Below are positions 20,969-32,471 of a DNA stretch of 64,000 nt, piece by piece. The DNA lies in the NCBI GenBank assembly GCA_002077065.1, contig NAJO01000004.1:868001-932000 (forward strand), given 5' to 3'. The notes below the pieces were generated by a model that worked only from the letters and a program-made list of their open reading frames with translations, was not told where the DNA came from and did not search any database. A program made the position numbers and the translations under genes. Origin of the DNA: Cryoendolithus antarcticus. Taxonomy: Eukaryota; Ascomycota; Dothideomycetes; Cladosporiales; Cladosporiaceae. How positions within the stretch are numbered: position 1 is the first letter of the stretch; the number at the start of each line of letters is the position of its first letter.

Positions 20969-22809
20969 AACATGCAACTGGTGGCAGGGTGGCAATGGGG
21001 TCGGTGTACCTCTACTAGGGTGCTGATGAGGTGGGCACCTATTGATGGCACACCTGGATCATCACTTCTTTAGTCCGATCGCCAAGCGCTCAGCTGTGAC
21101 TGAGATGAAACTTGGGGTGAACTTTTGCGCCTTCTGTGCAAGGGGAGGTGAGTCCTCTTCACTACAGTGTCTCTCGCAACGCTTCCATTATCCTAAGCTC
21201 TGTCAAACTAACTGCATCTGTATCAGCCCCTCTCAGCCAGGCACACGTTCTGGCAGCGTCCGTCGCGTCCCTCTCAATCGACCTCCGTCAAACTCACTCC
21301 CGCTGAGCTGAGCTCCCCCAGCACGACGGCCGTCATTGACCCTTCGCTGCCTGTTATTCCGCCTTGCGAGCCTTGACATTCCAAATCGACTTCTCCCCAA
21401 CCCAAACTTCCGATGACCAGAGTCTCCGGGTACACCCTTTTGAATCAACGTCAGTATTTCGGACGACTCTATGCAAAAACCGGATCGACGTAACAATATA
21501 TATTGATCAACCACTTCCGCACTCGGATTGTTGATGGCCCTCTACTGACCACGAGAACCTCTCATCATGACCCAGTATTCTTCGTCAGGCTTCTGGTCGA
21601 GCCAGCGTTGGAGTGAGTAGGAGATCTGCGTGGCCGACGACGATGATGATGGAGTGTTGTTGGTCACCTGGGCCTGGACAGACCGCGTGTGGTCCGAGTT
21701 GCAGGTGGCAGTCGTCGACCATGCGGCGTCGGTACGAGCGTCATCAGGTACGGTGTCCGTAGTGGAGGTGCGGGTTGGTGCACTGGAAGTTTTTGGCCTC
21801 CACATGATGTCGAAGGTGCCGATGGATCTTGCTGGAACAATCTCGTTGAACAGGACACAAGTTTGCAGTGCGAGGGTTGACGAGGGGAGAAAAGAGACGA
21901 AGACAGTACCGTGGGCAGTACTTATGTGCTGACCCCAGTGCTACATGACCAGACCGTCAACAAGGGCGTGCCAGCGATCCGGCAGCATTGAGGAAGTACG
22001 ATATAGTGTATGCATGCTCTGGCTCGCCTTCAGGGAGTATCACTTAGTACGCCGACCTGAGGCGTTGCCCAGGTCATTGTGGCGGCGAACGGTATCAACT
22101 TGCAGACTGCATGCCGCTAAAAAGAACAAGAAGAGATCCGCACGGCGACGTGCCTGACAGCCAGATTGTCTGCGGTCTGCCACGAGGTACTTCGTCGGCT
22201 TCGATGAATGTCATTCATGCGAGAGAATACTGTGCATGACGCTAAGGAGTACGCGGATATTTTAGTGTGCTGCAGAGTATCATTTAGCGCCATCATCCCG
22301 AACCTTGGCACTTGGATCAAACACCCATCGCAAGGCCTTGAACCACAATAGCAGTGGCAGTCATCTACCACGCTCAGGATCGTACCAGATCCTTCGTTCG
22401 TAGCCGAGCTGAGCTGCAGCATTCGCCTGTCGATTCGCTGTGACGTCGGTGGCTTGGACGAAGGCAGTCGTGATTCATACTGCTGGCGCGTACTTCACCC
22501 ACTCTCCGGGATCCGGATGCGATATGTGCGAATTAGCCTACTTTGAGTAAGTCGGTGTTCGCGTTCACTCTCTGTGTACTTTCCAACATCTTGCACTTCG
22601 TTTCGCAAATTCTGACCGCACCTGCTCTCATGGAAACTTGGAAAGTAGTCCGAGACACCAGCAGTAAAACCTTCTTGCCATTCTAGTACCGCACTTCCAC
22701 CGCATTTATCAGGACGCGGAGTGAATGCTGGGGACTTTTAGCAACTTCAGATCAATTAGCTCGTGAACTGGGAACTGGCCCATGAGTACTTCGAAAGTTC
22801 TTCCGTAAT
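20969..22809. other. Intergenic, 1.8 kb, no supported gene
   Basis: Between NAA20 and the C2H2/Clr5 gene. A Ser/Thr-rich minus frame (about 21542-21937) stays open for 130 codons but lacks a start and shows no motif. Elsewhere frames are short and conflicting. Confidence 0.4.
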
Positions 22810-24699
22810 ATGGAGCAGTCAAACTTGTCGAGCATGGCGCTGTCTGCCAATGCCCGTGATGCATCTTCGCTAGCATCGACTCAGCTCGATCAACACGCAC
22901 CCGAGCCTCACGATCACTCAAGTATCAGTTGGTCAACTTTGCCGGCTGACATCAACTCCGTAAGAGCATTGCTCGACGAAGATGACTCACCTCGATGGAC
23001 CTTCCGACCAGCAGATGTTCGCGCCAGTACAGGCGCGTATAGCTGCTCCCATCTTGGCTGCCCACAGCGCTTCAGCACGCTTGCTGATCTCCGGCGCCAC
23101 GACCACGATCTGCGCCGCCCGCAAGTAGCTGTAGCAGCTGCCGATAGCTTCCGGTCCGACGATGCGCCCGCTATAAGATCAGGAGAAGCACGTTCAAGTA
23201 CCAGTGGGCGAAGTAGACCAACGGCCGGAGATTGGACGTATTGGCGGCCGATGATCGAATCACGCTACAAGATCATGACCAACAGGATGCTGGCGCACGA
23301 GATGTCAAGAAGTGGTCTACACGTTACGTAAGTGTCCATGTCCCATGCTCAGCACCTGCGCACGAGTAGATCGTTACTCGATATCAGTGAGAGACAGCAC
23401 CAGACCTGTCTGTGGCTCTGGTCTAATTTCGTTGCTCGCACCGAGAGTGCGATGTAGCATTGCACCACTGTGGCCGTGTGGACAGAAGCATCGTGAGAGT
23501 TACAGACTCTTGGTGATGTGTAGATGTTCTGTCAAAGATTGCAGTGTGACTAATTTTCGTCCAGGGTGAAGATGATTGCCGATCGGAAAAGAAAGTGGGG
23601 TCTAAACAACAAGAACGCTCGCAGGACTCAAGGACTGGCCAGCGGGGCAATAGATGTCGAGTTTGCGCTGCCCGAAGTGGGCTCATCCTCGAACCGACCG
23701 ATCGTGCTGTCTGGTGAAGACGCCGATGCAAGCGCCGACAATTCTGAAGCCGATGCAAGCACTAACAATCTCGACGCAGAGGTCAGCTCATCAATATACC
23801 AGACAGCTCCTGACGACGAAGCCGCGTCGTCACATCTGATGGATTACCTGACTGCACCTCCTGCTCCTAGTCTATCTCGGTCAAGCTCAAGTTCCCCGCC
23901 TGTCGAAGAGTCGTTCAAGAGTACAGTACCGATAATGTCTTCACATTCAGATCCCGTCCACGATGATTACGCAGGACCCCTCCCGAGGTTTCCCTCGAAT
24001 AGCCTAGCTCCGAGCTTGGCGGGGCCCACGGTCTTGGGCGCGAGAGCTGCGTCAGCTATTGCCCAGATACTAGCAAGATCTAACTTTGCGGATTCAGCAA
24101 GTAATGCTGGGGCTCTGCGATCCCTAGTTGAGGTGCTTCTGCACGCCTGCCGAACGGTGACTGAACATATGCGGGAGTGTATACCGTGCATACACGATGA
24201 TTGTATAGCCATTCAGCGAAGGCTATGCCAATTCAAGGAAGTCTTCCATCAGCAACTTACTCGAGTGGAGTGTCTCAACTCCAGCATCGGCAAGCTTGTT
24301 CTGCCGGAAGTCACACTGTTGTGCCTGTACCGCACCAGTATGGCTAAAGAGGAGGACGAACGTGGATATGCGTCCGTGAGCGAAGCGATATCCCAGGTGG
24401 CTGAGTGGGGACCTTCGAGGGAGCAGGCGATCGGCTGCTTCGCGGCTTTACCCACAATATTGTGGGTCGAGGATAATGTCTACAGGCTCGCTCCTTATTC
24501 AAGACGAACCCAGATCCAGCACCGTGCCTCTCACTTCTGGCAATGTATGCTCGCCAGCGCCAACGGCGAGAAATGTTGTCGGGATGAGTGGGAATGTGAG
24601 TATGAGTCATGCCGGTGCACACATCGAGTACCACGCTCTAGGAGCCCTGCGCAATACTCTTCGCCAGTTTCTTCTCCGCAATTTTCTGACTCAGACTGA
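22810..24699 (+). CDS. C2H2 zinc finger + Clr5-domain protein
   Basis: Two exons, 22810-23327 and 23565-24699, with a 237-nt intron (GTAAGT...TCCAG), give 550 residues. A single C2H2-type finger, YSCSHLGCPQRFSTLADLRRH with a further His downstream, lies at about 76-100. Across the splice, about 140-190, lies a Trp-rich helical block WTYWRPMIESRY...GLHVTVKMIADRKRKWGLNNKN, which matches the Clr5 domain common in filamentous ascomycetes; the intron interrupts this domain in the middle. The rest is Ser/Asp-rich, then helical, ending in a cysteine-bearing stretch (CRDEWECEYESCRC). Probably a DNA-binding or chromatin-associated nuclear protein, by analogy with Clr5 of fission yeast. The specific role is unknown. 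Confidence 0.8.
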
Positions 24700-25051
24700 G
24701 CTCCACTGAGATCCAGACGGCCAAGTGCACAGGCAGTTCCCAAAGCGCAGAATTAGGTCTCAGAATGATAGCCTTGTGGACGGCAGCCGAAACACGAAGC
24801 TCCCAACACTCTCCGAACAAACTTTAGCATTCCTGTGCTTCTACCAAGCTACCTGCGGAATGAGTTATCAGTGAGAAAGTGCAGGTCAGTCATTGACGTC
24901 CCTTCGTCGACTTTGAAGGCACGGCGGTGTAGCACTTCGTGATTGCGAGCCAGCCGATGCAAGCGCAGGGGCACTCGGACTTCAGGAGGGATGAGGATAA
25001 ACTTGCTAATCAATGAATTTTAGAGCCTTCCCATGGTCTCACGCCTGCGCT
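24700..25051. other. Intergenic between convergent genes
   Basis: About 350 bases with the 3' regions of the Clr5-domain gene and the AspRS gene. Nothing else is seen. Confidence 0.5.
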
Positions 25052-27183
25052 CTACTTCGCCTCAATCAACTTCAGATGATAAGTCTCCAGCTGCCGCTCC
25101 GTCATCCTCGTCGGACTCTTGACCATAGCATCCTCGCCCCTCCCAGTCTTCGGAAAAGCAATAACATCCCTCACGCTCTCCTTTCCCAGCATCACCGCAA
25201 TCAGCCTATCAAACCCCAATGCTAGCCCAGCATGCGGTGGACACCCAGCCCTCAGCGCCTCAAGCAAATGTGCGAAGTCTCCAAGCCTCTCATCGCTGAT
25301 CTTAAGGATCTCTTGCAGAATGAACTTCTGCATCTCCGCGTTGTGAATCCGACGACTCCCGCCACCGAGTTCGACGCCGTTGACTACGAGATCGTAGTGA
25401 TCTGCTACTACACTTAAAGGGTCTGTGAGCAGGAGGTCGACGTCTGCGGGTGTCTTGGGAGACGTGAAAGGATGGTGAGTTGACGCGAGACCTGCGGCGC
25501 CGCCTTGACCAGGCTCAGCGTCGGTGATGGGGGAGAAGAGAGGGAAGTCAGTGATCCAGGTGAATGCAAAGCCTGTTGGCGCTAGAAGTAAGCCTTCTTT
25601 CACAGCTGCCTTGTGAAGTGCTAAGCGGAGATTGCCGATCGGTGTTGAGCCGCCGGAGAAGGGAGTGTTGGGTCGTGCTTGTAGGACTACGAGATCGCCG
25701 TCTTCAAGCGCAAGCAGCTCTTCGACCTGTTCGGCAGCTTCAAAGCCGAAGACTTGCATACCCTGCAATGGCTTACGCGAATCGATGACGAAGATACCAG
25801 GCTGGCCATGCGAATTGTTGATGAACGGCTGAGCTTCAGGCGAGTCCATGAAGGAGTCGACAAACGTCATGGTGGCTGAGGGATCCTCGCTGATGGGGAT
25901 CTTCATGATATCCACCGCGGGACTTGCGAGCGGCCCGATTTTGCTGATGAGGTCCACTGGCAGCACATAGTCCACTCTGTGTATCTCAGACGCGAGACGA
26001 AGATCAGGCTTATCAGAGCCGTACTTCGACATCGCCTCGTGGTATAACATGCGCGGAAACGACTCAGGCATAGCCCTCTGATGAAGCATATCAACCCATA
26101 GTCTTTGAATGACAGACTCGACAGTCCGCATGACGTCTTCGCCACTTGCAAACGCCATTTCGAGATCGACTTGGGTGAACTCCGGCTGTCTGTCTGCTCG
26201 CAGGTCCTCATCGCGGAAGCACTTCGCGATCTGCATATATCGCGGAATGCCGCTGGCCATTAGGATCTGCTTGTACTGTTGTGGGCTCTGAGGTAGAGCA
26301 TACGCCATGCCTGGCACTCGAGTGGGCACCAGGAATTCTCGCGCACCTTCGGGAGTAGATTTGAAGAGAAGGGGCGTCTCAATCTCGATGAAGTCATGTT
26401 TATCACATAGCTCATCTCGGATAATGTGAGCTGCTCTGCTTCGGAAGCTTAATGCTTCACGCAGCGAAGGCTCATTGCGTATCTGCAGATGTCGCTGATC
26501 GGCTTGAAACACCGTCTCTGGCGCCATGATGATGTCTTCCGGGAATGCATTGAGCGGAACAATAGATTCCAGACGCAATTCGGCGGATGTGATCAATCCA
26601 GAGGCATGTTCTGAGGGTTTCTGTGGAGCCTTGCGTGGCTGCAGCGTACCTGTGACTGCAACAGGCGAATGCGTGGTCAGTCTGCGAAGCGCCTCGTGTG
26701 CTGGAACGCCAGCATTCGATGTCGAGGCCAAGGACGACACGAGCTGTATGGTCGACGCAAGCTTGATATCGCGGAGTTCGGCGAACGTGAGCGTCTTGGA
26801 CGCATCGCGACGTGTGCCTAGATAGCCGTGCAATGTGATCTGTTCGCCAGTACGATTGCTATCGGCGAGTTCCTCAAATGTACATGTGGCAGGCGGGAAG
26901 TGGACTGCACCTGGTCAGATCCTGTACTCTGATACTCATGGACGCGTTACTCACGAGTCTGCTCGAAGTCATGGAGGACTGAAGCTTTGCCATCGTTAAA
27001 TGCCATACGCAAAGACTGGCTGTAACATCGTCGTCGAGCTGACAGTGCCGTAATCGCTCTCTCATCAGGCTGTATCGCGCAGCTTCGCCAGTGAGGCGTC
27101 CGACATCTCGACGCGATTCGGGAGCCGCGTCCAAATGTGCATCCTGCAAGGTTGGCGCTCAGTCGAGTCGCCGTAACGCGCAT
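25052..27183 (-). CDS. MSD1: Mitochondrial aspartyl-tRNA synthetase
   Basis: Exon 1 is 27183-26955. Exon 2 starts at 26904 (or 26910, depending on which of two nearby AGs is used) and ends at 25052, giving 693 or 695 residues. Exon 1 supplies an Arg-rich presequence (MRVTATRLSANLAG, then many Arg and almost no acidic residues), a mitochondrial import signal. The join gives FEQT...HFPPATCTFEELADSNRTGEQITLHGYLGTRRD, the start of the OB-fold anticodon-binding domain. The class II core shows motif 2 (CFRDEDLRADRQPEFTQ) and motif 3 (GLALGFDRLIAVMLG), plus the bacterial-type insertion domain. It charges tRNA-Asp in mitochondria. The first intron is very short (44 or 50 nt). Confidence 0.93.
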
Positions 27184-28178
27184 CAAGCGGAGCCAAGGTA
27201 GAAGTCGTCACGTCAAGTATTGGGAGTCGTCTCATGTGAAGCTTTCTAGCGTTGTGGCATAGACTGTTCGTTGTAAGTCACCATCAGGTTGAAGTCGGAC
27301 TCGTACTAAAGCAGTCTAGACTCGCCGTGCTTCCGCCCGCTGTCCCGCATGCACACATATCAAACTCGACAGCAGCACCAAATCCTTTCCCTCTCTATGA
27401 CCCTCCAATTCAATACAAAGTGCGTACCACTTCCACTATCCGATATCTACAGCGACTGACTTTCTCCCAGATGATGAAAGCCTAGCGTGTACCAGATGAG
27501 ACTGCTCTCCAGTATCGGGTGTCCGATGCACTCCCTTCATTGGGCTCAAGGGCTCGAGCACCCGGCTGCGACGACAGCGTGAAATCTGCGTTCGGCACAC
27601 CCTTCTTGTTACTACAACGGACGCGAAGACGGCATCTCTGATCTTGTCACTTGAACTTTGGAGGGCATCGGCATGGGTTGTTAGGCTTGCACGGCAGTGT
27701 ATATACTGCTGTAACCTCGAAATGCAAGCATTTCATATCTCAACGCAATAATCCTCGCCTCCAGCGGTCATCAGTGCCGTTCAGTACGTGATCACCGTGA
27801 TGTCGCCTAATATATGCGTCAAAGACCTTCTTCGTCGCTGCCCTTTCCGTTCATGCATGGCTGTACGAGCTATGCACGTCACTCGGCAGTTTTATGCAGG
27901 TCTGTGCATCGAGCTTCCAACTTCATGGTGCATGTAGCACATGGGCTACGCATGCCACACCCGCCCGCGCTGGCTCCTCATCTTTCAGGCCTCCGGCTGC
28001 TACAGGTTCTGTACTGACAATTATCAACATTGCGAAGTTGCGACCTGGGAAACTTGTGCACTATTCATATACACTGCCATGGTCTTCGCTGCAGTCCCCA
28101 TTCGGTGACGATCATCGCCAGCTAAAGGCACAATAGGTCGACGTTCCCACCCACTTCTTGCCGCGAGATCGGCCACAG
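27184..28178. promoter_or_regulatory. Divergent AspRS / AP180 upstream region
   Basis: About 1 kb between two divergent starts. It must contain both promoters. No coding frame or named site is convincing; pyrimidine-rich stretches are present near 27390 and 27840. Confidence 0.45.
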
Positions 28179-30038
28179 ATGTCGAGCAAATTCGAGAAAT
28201 CAGTAAAGGGTGGGACGAAAGTAAAGCTCGCGCCGCCAAAGTCGAAGTATGTCGAGCACATCCTCATTGCGACGCAGTCGGGCGAGGCGGCGGTCGCAGA
28301 GGTATTCCGAACCTTGACACACCGCCTGCGGGATGCAACATGGACGGTGGCATTCAAGTCGCTGATCATAGTCCATCTTATGATCAAGGAAGGAGCCCCG
28401 GACGTCACACTGGCATACCTCAGCGCGGCACCAACCCACAGACTGGCCATCAATAGCTTCACGGACGTGCAGACACAAGGGCATAACATAAGATGTTACT
28501 CGGAGTATCTGCTGTCGAGAGCGAAGGCCTTCGCGGCCTCGAAGACGGACTACGTGGCACGAGGGCAGAGTCATATGAAGATGTTGGCGGTGGACAAGGG
28601 ACTCCTGCGGGAGACAGAGATAGTGCAGGACCAGGTCAGACATCTAGTAAAGTGCGATCTGCTGAGTGAAGACGAGAACGAGATCTCGCTCACTGCGTTT
28701 CGCCTGGTGACTCGAGATCTACTGGACCTGTACAACGCGGAGAACGAGGGCATGATGAATGTACTCAGCCACTACTTCGAGATGTCAAAGACGGATGCAG
28801 AGCGGTCGATACGAATCTACAAGACCTTTTGCAAGCAGACGGACCAAGTCGTGCAATTCTTGAGTGTCGCGAGGCAGTTTGAGCAGCTGACACGACTTGA
28901 GATCCCCAAGATTAAGCATGCGCCTACCAGTCTGGCCAAGAGCTTGCAAGAGTACCTGGATGACAAAGACTTCGACATGCATCGACGACAATATGTTGCT
29001 GAGCAGCAGGCTAAGCAGTCCGGGAAGCCGTTTGTCAAGCCAGCCGCGCAGCCTAAGAGTCAGCCGGCAGTAGAGCGGTCTGCTGCGTCTTCTGCAAGTA
29101 CTGCACCGGCATCATCGAGTGTCGCACCGGTCAAGCAGGCAAAGGGTCCGGCGCCGGATTTGATCGACTTCTTCGACAGCATTGAGCAGCATCAGCAGCC
29201 CATGGCGCAAAGCGTGCAGCAGATGCCACCGCAACAGACCGGATTCTTGGCATCTCAGCAGACTGGCTTCATACCACAGCAGCAGCAGCAGACGTATGGT
29301 CAGCCTCAGGGTGTGCCCATGAATGGCTTCGCAAGTAGTCCTCCAGGTGCGAATCCATTCGGGCAGCCACAGATCCAACAGCAGCAGCAGCAGCCGCAGC
29401 CTCAGCAACAGTATCAACCTATGCACCCTCAGGCCACAGGAGCAGGCTTTGGAGGCTATGGTCCACAACCTCAACAGTCATTCGTGACAGGCGGTGCCTT
29501 TGTCCAAGAGCCGAGCCAGTCGTTCGGTAGTCCTGTCTCACCTATAGCCGCGCAACCTACACAGCCGCAATCCACCAACCCCTTCCGCCAAAGCTCGATG
29601 CCGATTGGCGCCGCAACAGCCAACTTTGGTCAACCTGAGCCAGTACCTAGCGCATTGCAGCGTCAAAACACCAACCCTTTCGCCCGCCAACCTCAGACTT
29701 ATACACCACTACTACAAGCTCAGCAGTCCATACCCGAGGCTTCTGCCCTGCCGTCCTTCTCTCCTCAACCCATAGCTCCTCAACAGACTGGCACGAACCC
29801 CTTTGCTCGTCAACAGCCTCCACAACAACAACAGCAAGGCGTAGTCAGCCCTCTCTCAGCGCAACCCACGGGTACAAATCCCTTCCGGCAAAGCGCATTC
29901 GTAAATCAGGGCACGGGACAGGGATGGCAAAGTCAGCCTGGGCAGGCTACTATGGGAGGACTGGAGCAGATAGAGACTGTGCCTGTGTTTCCGAGACCAG
30001 GGCAGTCGCAGTCGCAAGGGCAGTCGCCGTGGGGTTGA
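28179..30038 (+). CDS. YAP180: AP180/CALM-type clathrin adaptor (ANTH domain)
   Basis: A single exon of 619 residues. The start is the ATG at 28179, giving MSSKFEKSVKGGTKVKLAPPKSKYVEHIL, the conserved opening of fungal ANTH proteins. The open frame extends upstream only through a non-ATG codon. The ANTH domain covers about residues 1-275; the Lys-rich KGGTKVKLAPPKSK is the phosphoinositide-binding patch. The C-terminal 340 residues are Gln/Pro-rich and disordered with repeated Asn-Pro-Phe motifs (ANPFGQ, TNPFRQ and TNPFARQ repeated), which bind EH domains of Pan1/Ede1-type endocytic scaffolds. Polyglutamine runs lie near 29280 and 29380. It acts at the plasma membrane in clathrin-coated pit formation, homologous to yeast Yap1801/1802. 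Confidence 0.95.
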   Translation: MSSKFEKSVKGGTKVKLAPPKSKYVEHILIATQSGEAAVAEVFRTLTHRLRDATWTVAFKSLIIVHLMIKEGAPDVTLAYLSAAPTHRLAINSFTDVQTQGHNIRCYSEYLLSRAKAFAASKTDYVARGQSHMKMLAVDKGLLRETEIVQDQVRHLVKCDLLSEDENEISLTAFRLVTRDLLDLYNAENEGMMNVLSHYFEMSKTDAERSIRIYKTFCKQTDQVVQFLSVARQFEQLTRLEIPKIKHAPTSLAKSLQEYLDDKDFDMHRRQYVAEQQAKQSGKPFVKPAAQPKSQPAVERSAASSASTAPASSSVAPVKQAKGPAPDLIDFFDSIEQHQQPMAQSVQQMPPQQTGFLASQQTGFIPQQQQQTYGQPQGVPMNGFASSPPGANPFGQPQIQQQQQQPQPQQQYQPMHPQATGAGFGGYGPQPQQSFVTGGAFVQEPSQSFGSPVSPIAAQPTQPQSTNPFRQSSMPIGAATANFGQPEPVPSALQRQNTNPFARQPQTYTPLLQAQQSIPEASALPSFSPQPIAPQQTGTNPFARQQPPQQQQQGVVSPLSAQPTGTNPFRQSAFVNQGTGQGWQSQPGQATMGGLEQIETVPVFPRPGQSQSQGQSPWG

Positions 30039-30229
30039 GGGACAGTATGTGTTTGAGGGAAAGGAAGTGGGGGGCATTCGTGACTTAGCGTGGCGTTTTG
30101 GGTGGTGCGTTTTCACATAGTGTGAGCGGCCGGCGTCTCTCAATAAACTCTCAAGCCTGCCTCTGCTTCTACCATACGCACCAGAGCAGAAATACTCATG
30201 GTACAGTATCACGGAGAGAGCACTCGAGA

Positions 30230-30961
30230 TTACTGTCCAAGTCTACCCATCTCCTCAACAGCTTCGTCCACCTCCTCATCGAAAGTCGGGCCCAATGCTA
30301 GCTGATTGACGCTCTGCGCAGCATCCGCCATGGCCTCCTCGTCTGCCTCGCGATCTATACGGGCTCGGAGCTTCTTTCGACGCCCGGTCGCATGATTGCC
30401 GCCCGGGACGGACCCGGGTAGGGCTATCGTAGTATTGCGGCGCTGGTGGTCGCTTATGAGGCTGTGCAATGCCTCTTGGGCTCTCCTGACCGCGGCTTTC
30501 TCTGCATTGTGTAAGACAAAGCGTGCCTTTGTAAACAACAATGGGAATGCAAGATGTTACGTACCGATCGGTGCCTCTGTAGGCGCTAATCCCTTCGTCG
30601 GTCCCGAGATCCAACTTCCCTTCGCATATTGCTCCATCAAGCCCGTAAACTCCCCGAAATCCGTAACATCCTTACTCAAAACAGCAAGGACATGCTCCGC
30701 CATCTCCTTTGTGCTTAAGGGCGACCACTTGGTATCAGCCCTTTGTAGCCTGGTGATCTGCCTATAGCAGTAGTTGATGAAGGAGCTCTGAAACTTCGTG
30801 CGAAGTTCAGGCTCGACGATCAGTTTGTCGACGAATTCGACAATGCGGATGCGATGACTGCTTGGGATCAACCAGAACTTGTCGTAGTTGTGGCGGAGGA
30901 TGCGGGAACCCTTCTTAGGAGGAGAGGTGTTGGCGGGATCGGTCTGCATTTGCGAATCCAT
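30230..30961 (-). CDS. Conserved-looking protein of unknown function, two exons
   Basis: Exons 30961-30565 and 30501-30230, with a 63-nt intron (GTACGT...ATGCAG), give 222 residues. The start is MDSQMQTDPANTSPPKKG; a longer frame upstream has no ATG. The first exon has a compact helical region LRHNYDKFWLIPSSHRIRIVEFVDKLI...FGEFTGLMEQYAKGSWISGP. The second exon is charged, with EKAAVRRAQEALHSLI and a basic GRRKKLRARIDR patch, then an acidic tail. The balanced composition and clean splice suggest a real gene, but I do not recognise the family. It is convergent with the AP180 gene (about 190 bp between stops). Confidence 0.7.
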
Positions 30962-32471
30962 GGTTGCGCGTACAGAAGGGGTGCGAGAAGTGTTCAAACA
31001 AAGAGACTGTGAAGTTGTGACTGCCAACCTACCAAATCTGGCTCATCAATAGAATACAATAGGCCGTTGCAACAAAATAGACATTTTTGTGCAGGACAAT
31101 AGACACCATCCTTGACAATCGAGAGTGCTTCCATTCAGCAGACTCCCATTGACGCAAGAGCATTGCTACACTTCGTCAATCGCTGTCAGCATGACAGAAG
31201 GAACCCCAACCTCTTCCCTCCTAGATGGACAATTGTAGATGCATATCCTTTCGATGCGCGCATGCGCGTCAACTGTAATATCGTACGTAGTACTGGAATA
31301 ATGGCTTCTGTTGCCGAAGTGCAGCAAAAGTGAAACGCCACCATAGCCACGACATCAAATTTGAGAAAAAAGAGAGGGGGGAATTTTTGCCGTTGACCCT
31401 TACCGGCAAGCATGTTCTCAGTGCTGTGGACAACCGTCAAGTTGCAAGTCTATTTGCACGGTTACCGGCCCGGGGTCTCAAGGTCACCCACCCCAATATC
31501 TGCACAGCTTGGTGACACCTAACGCTTAAACCGCTAGACCATTTGTGTTTGCATTGAAAGCTGTTCAGTTTGCGTGAATATGTACCCAAATTCGGGCTTT
31601 GCGGCCGTAGACTCCGGCACGCCGCGCGCAGTTCTCGGTACACCGGTGACGTCGAGCTCGGTGGCGAGAACCGCGCTAACCGCCTCTACAAGCTGCACAA
31701 GGTCGCGAGTTCGAGTCCAGTGTGTGACGGTAAACCGTCGAGGTGATGCGGCATTGAGGTGCACAGAACCAGTATGAGTACGACAGCATGGGATCCATCT
31801 GTTCACGCTCATGCGCACTCGCTACGCATCAGTTGCACATACATTAGAAGCGCATATGGAGAAAAAGGGCCGACAGAGATGAGATAACAGAGATATACGA
31901 CCAAGACGCAATGCTTCAAGTATGCACTCTGATACACCACGGTCCCTCCCCCGAATCTCCCCAGTGTCTCCCCAGTGTCTGTCGACAGCGACTTCCCCAG
32001 GTCTCCAGCCTTCTTATGCGCAGCGCCCATTCGATCCAGCCATTGTCACTCAGAGCAGGCGCTTCAACTCCGCGGCGCCCATATCTGGTTGCAAAGACTT
32101 GTAAAGAGGCGCCATGTATGCGCTCAAGACAGCACTCCAAGGATCCTGAGCAGTCATAGAAGCAGCCAGAGCGCTTGGAGATCGCTCACGCTTCCTTGAG
32201 AGTGCAAGATGTCCAAGCGAGGTGCGAGAACGGTGGGCGACGACGGCTCAGGGCTGCAAGATGGCGGCATGGTCGATAGCGGCTGCCGCGAAGACAAGAG
32301 CTGGCAACAACCAAACGCGATCGTCACATACGGACGTTGTGCTGAGAACAATAGATGAGAATGCATCGAAGAAGATGATGTATTCAAGAGATCGTGGAGT
32401 GTGAGTATGTGAAGTGAGAACAAGGCGTTCGGATCCAGTGCGGAAAGCTTCCGATCAATCACGATATGTCC
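30962..32471. other. Intergenic 1.5 kb with tRNA-like Pol III box motifs
   Basis: No protein gene is supported. Two tRNA-like promoter motif pairs occur: on minus, an A-box match TGGTCTAGCGG near 31530-31540 with a weak B box about 60 bases further; on plus, a B-box-like GAGTTCGAGTCC near 31708. Neither folds into a full cloverleaf. Confidence 0.35.

Noticed and set aside
21542..21937. 130-codon minus frame in the NAA20-C2H2 interval
   Set aside because: No ATG near its beginning, no clear splice partner and no motif; a real gene is not excluded.
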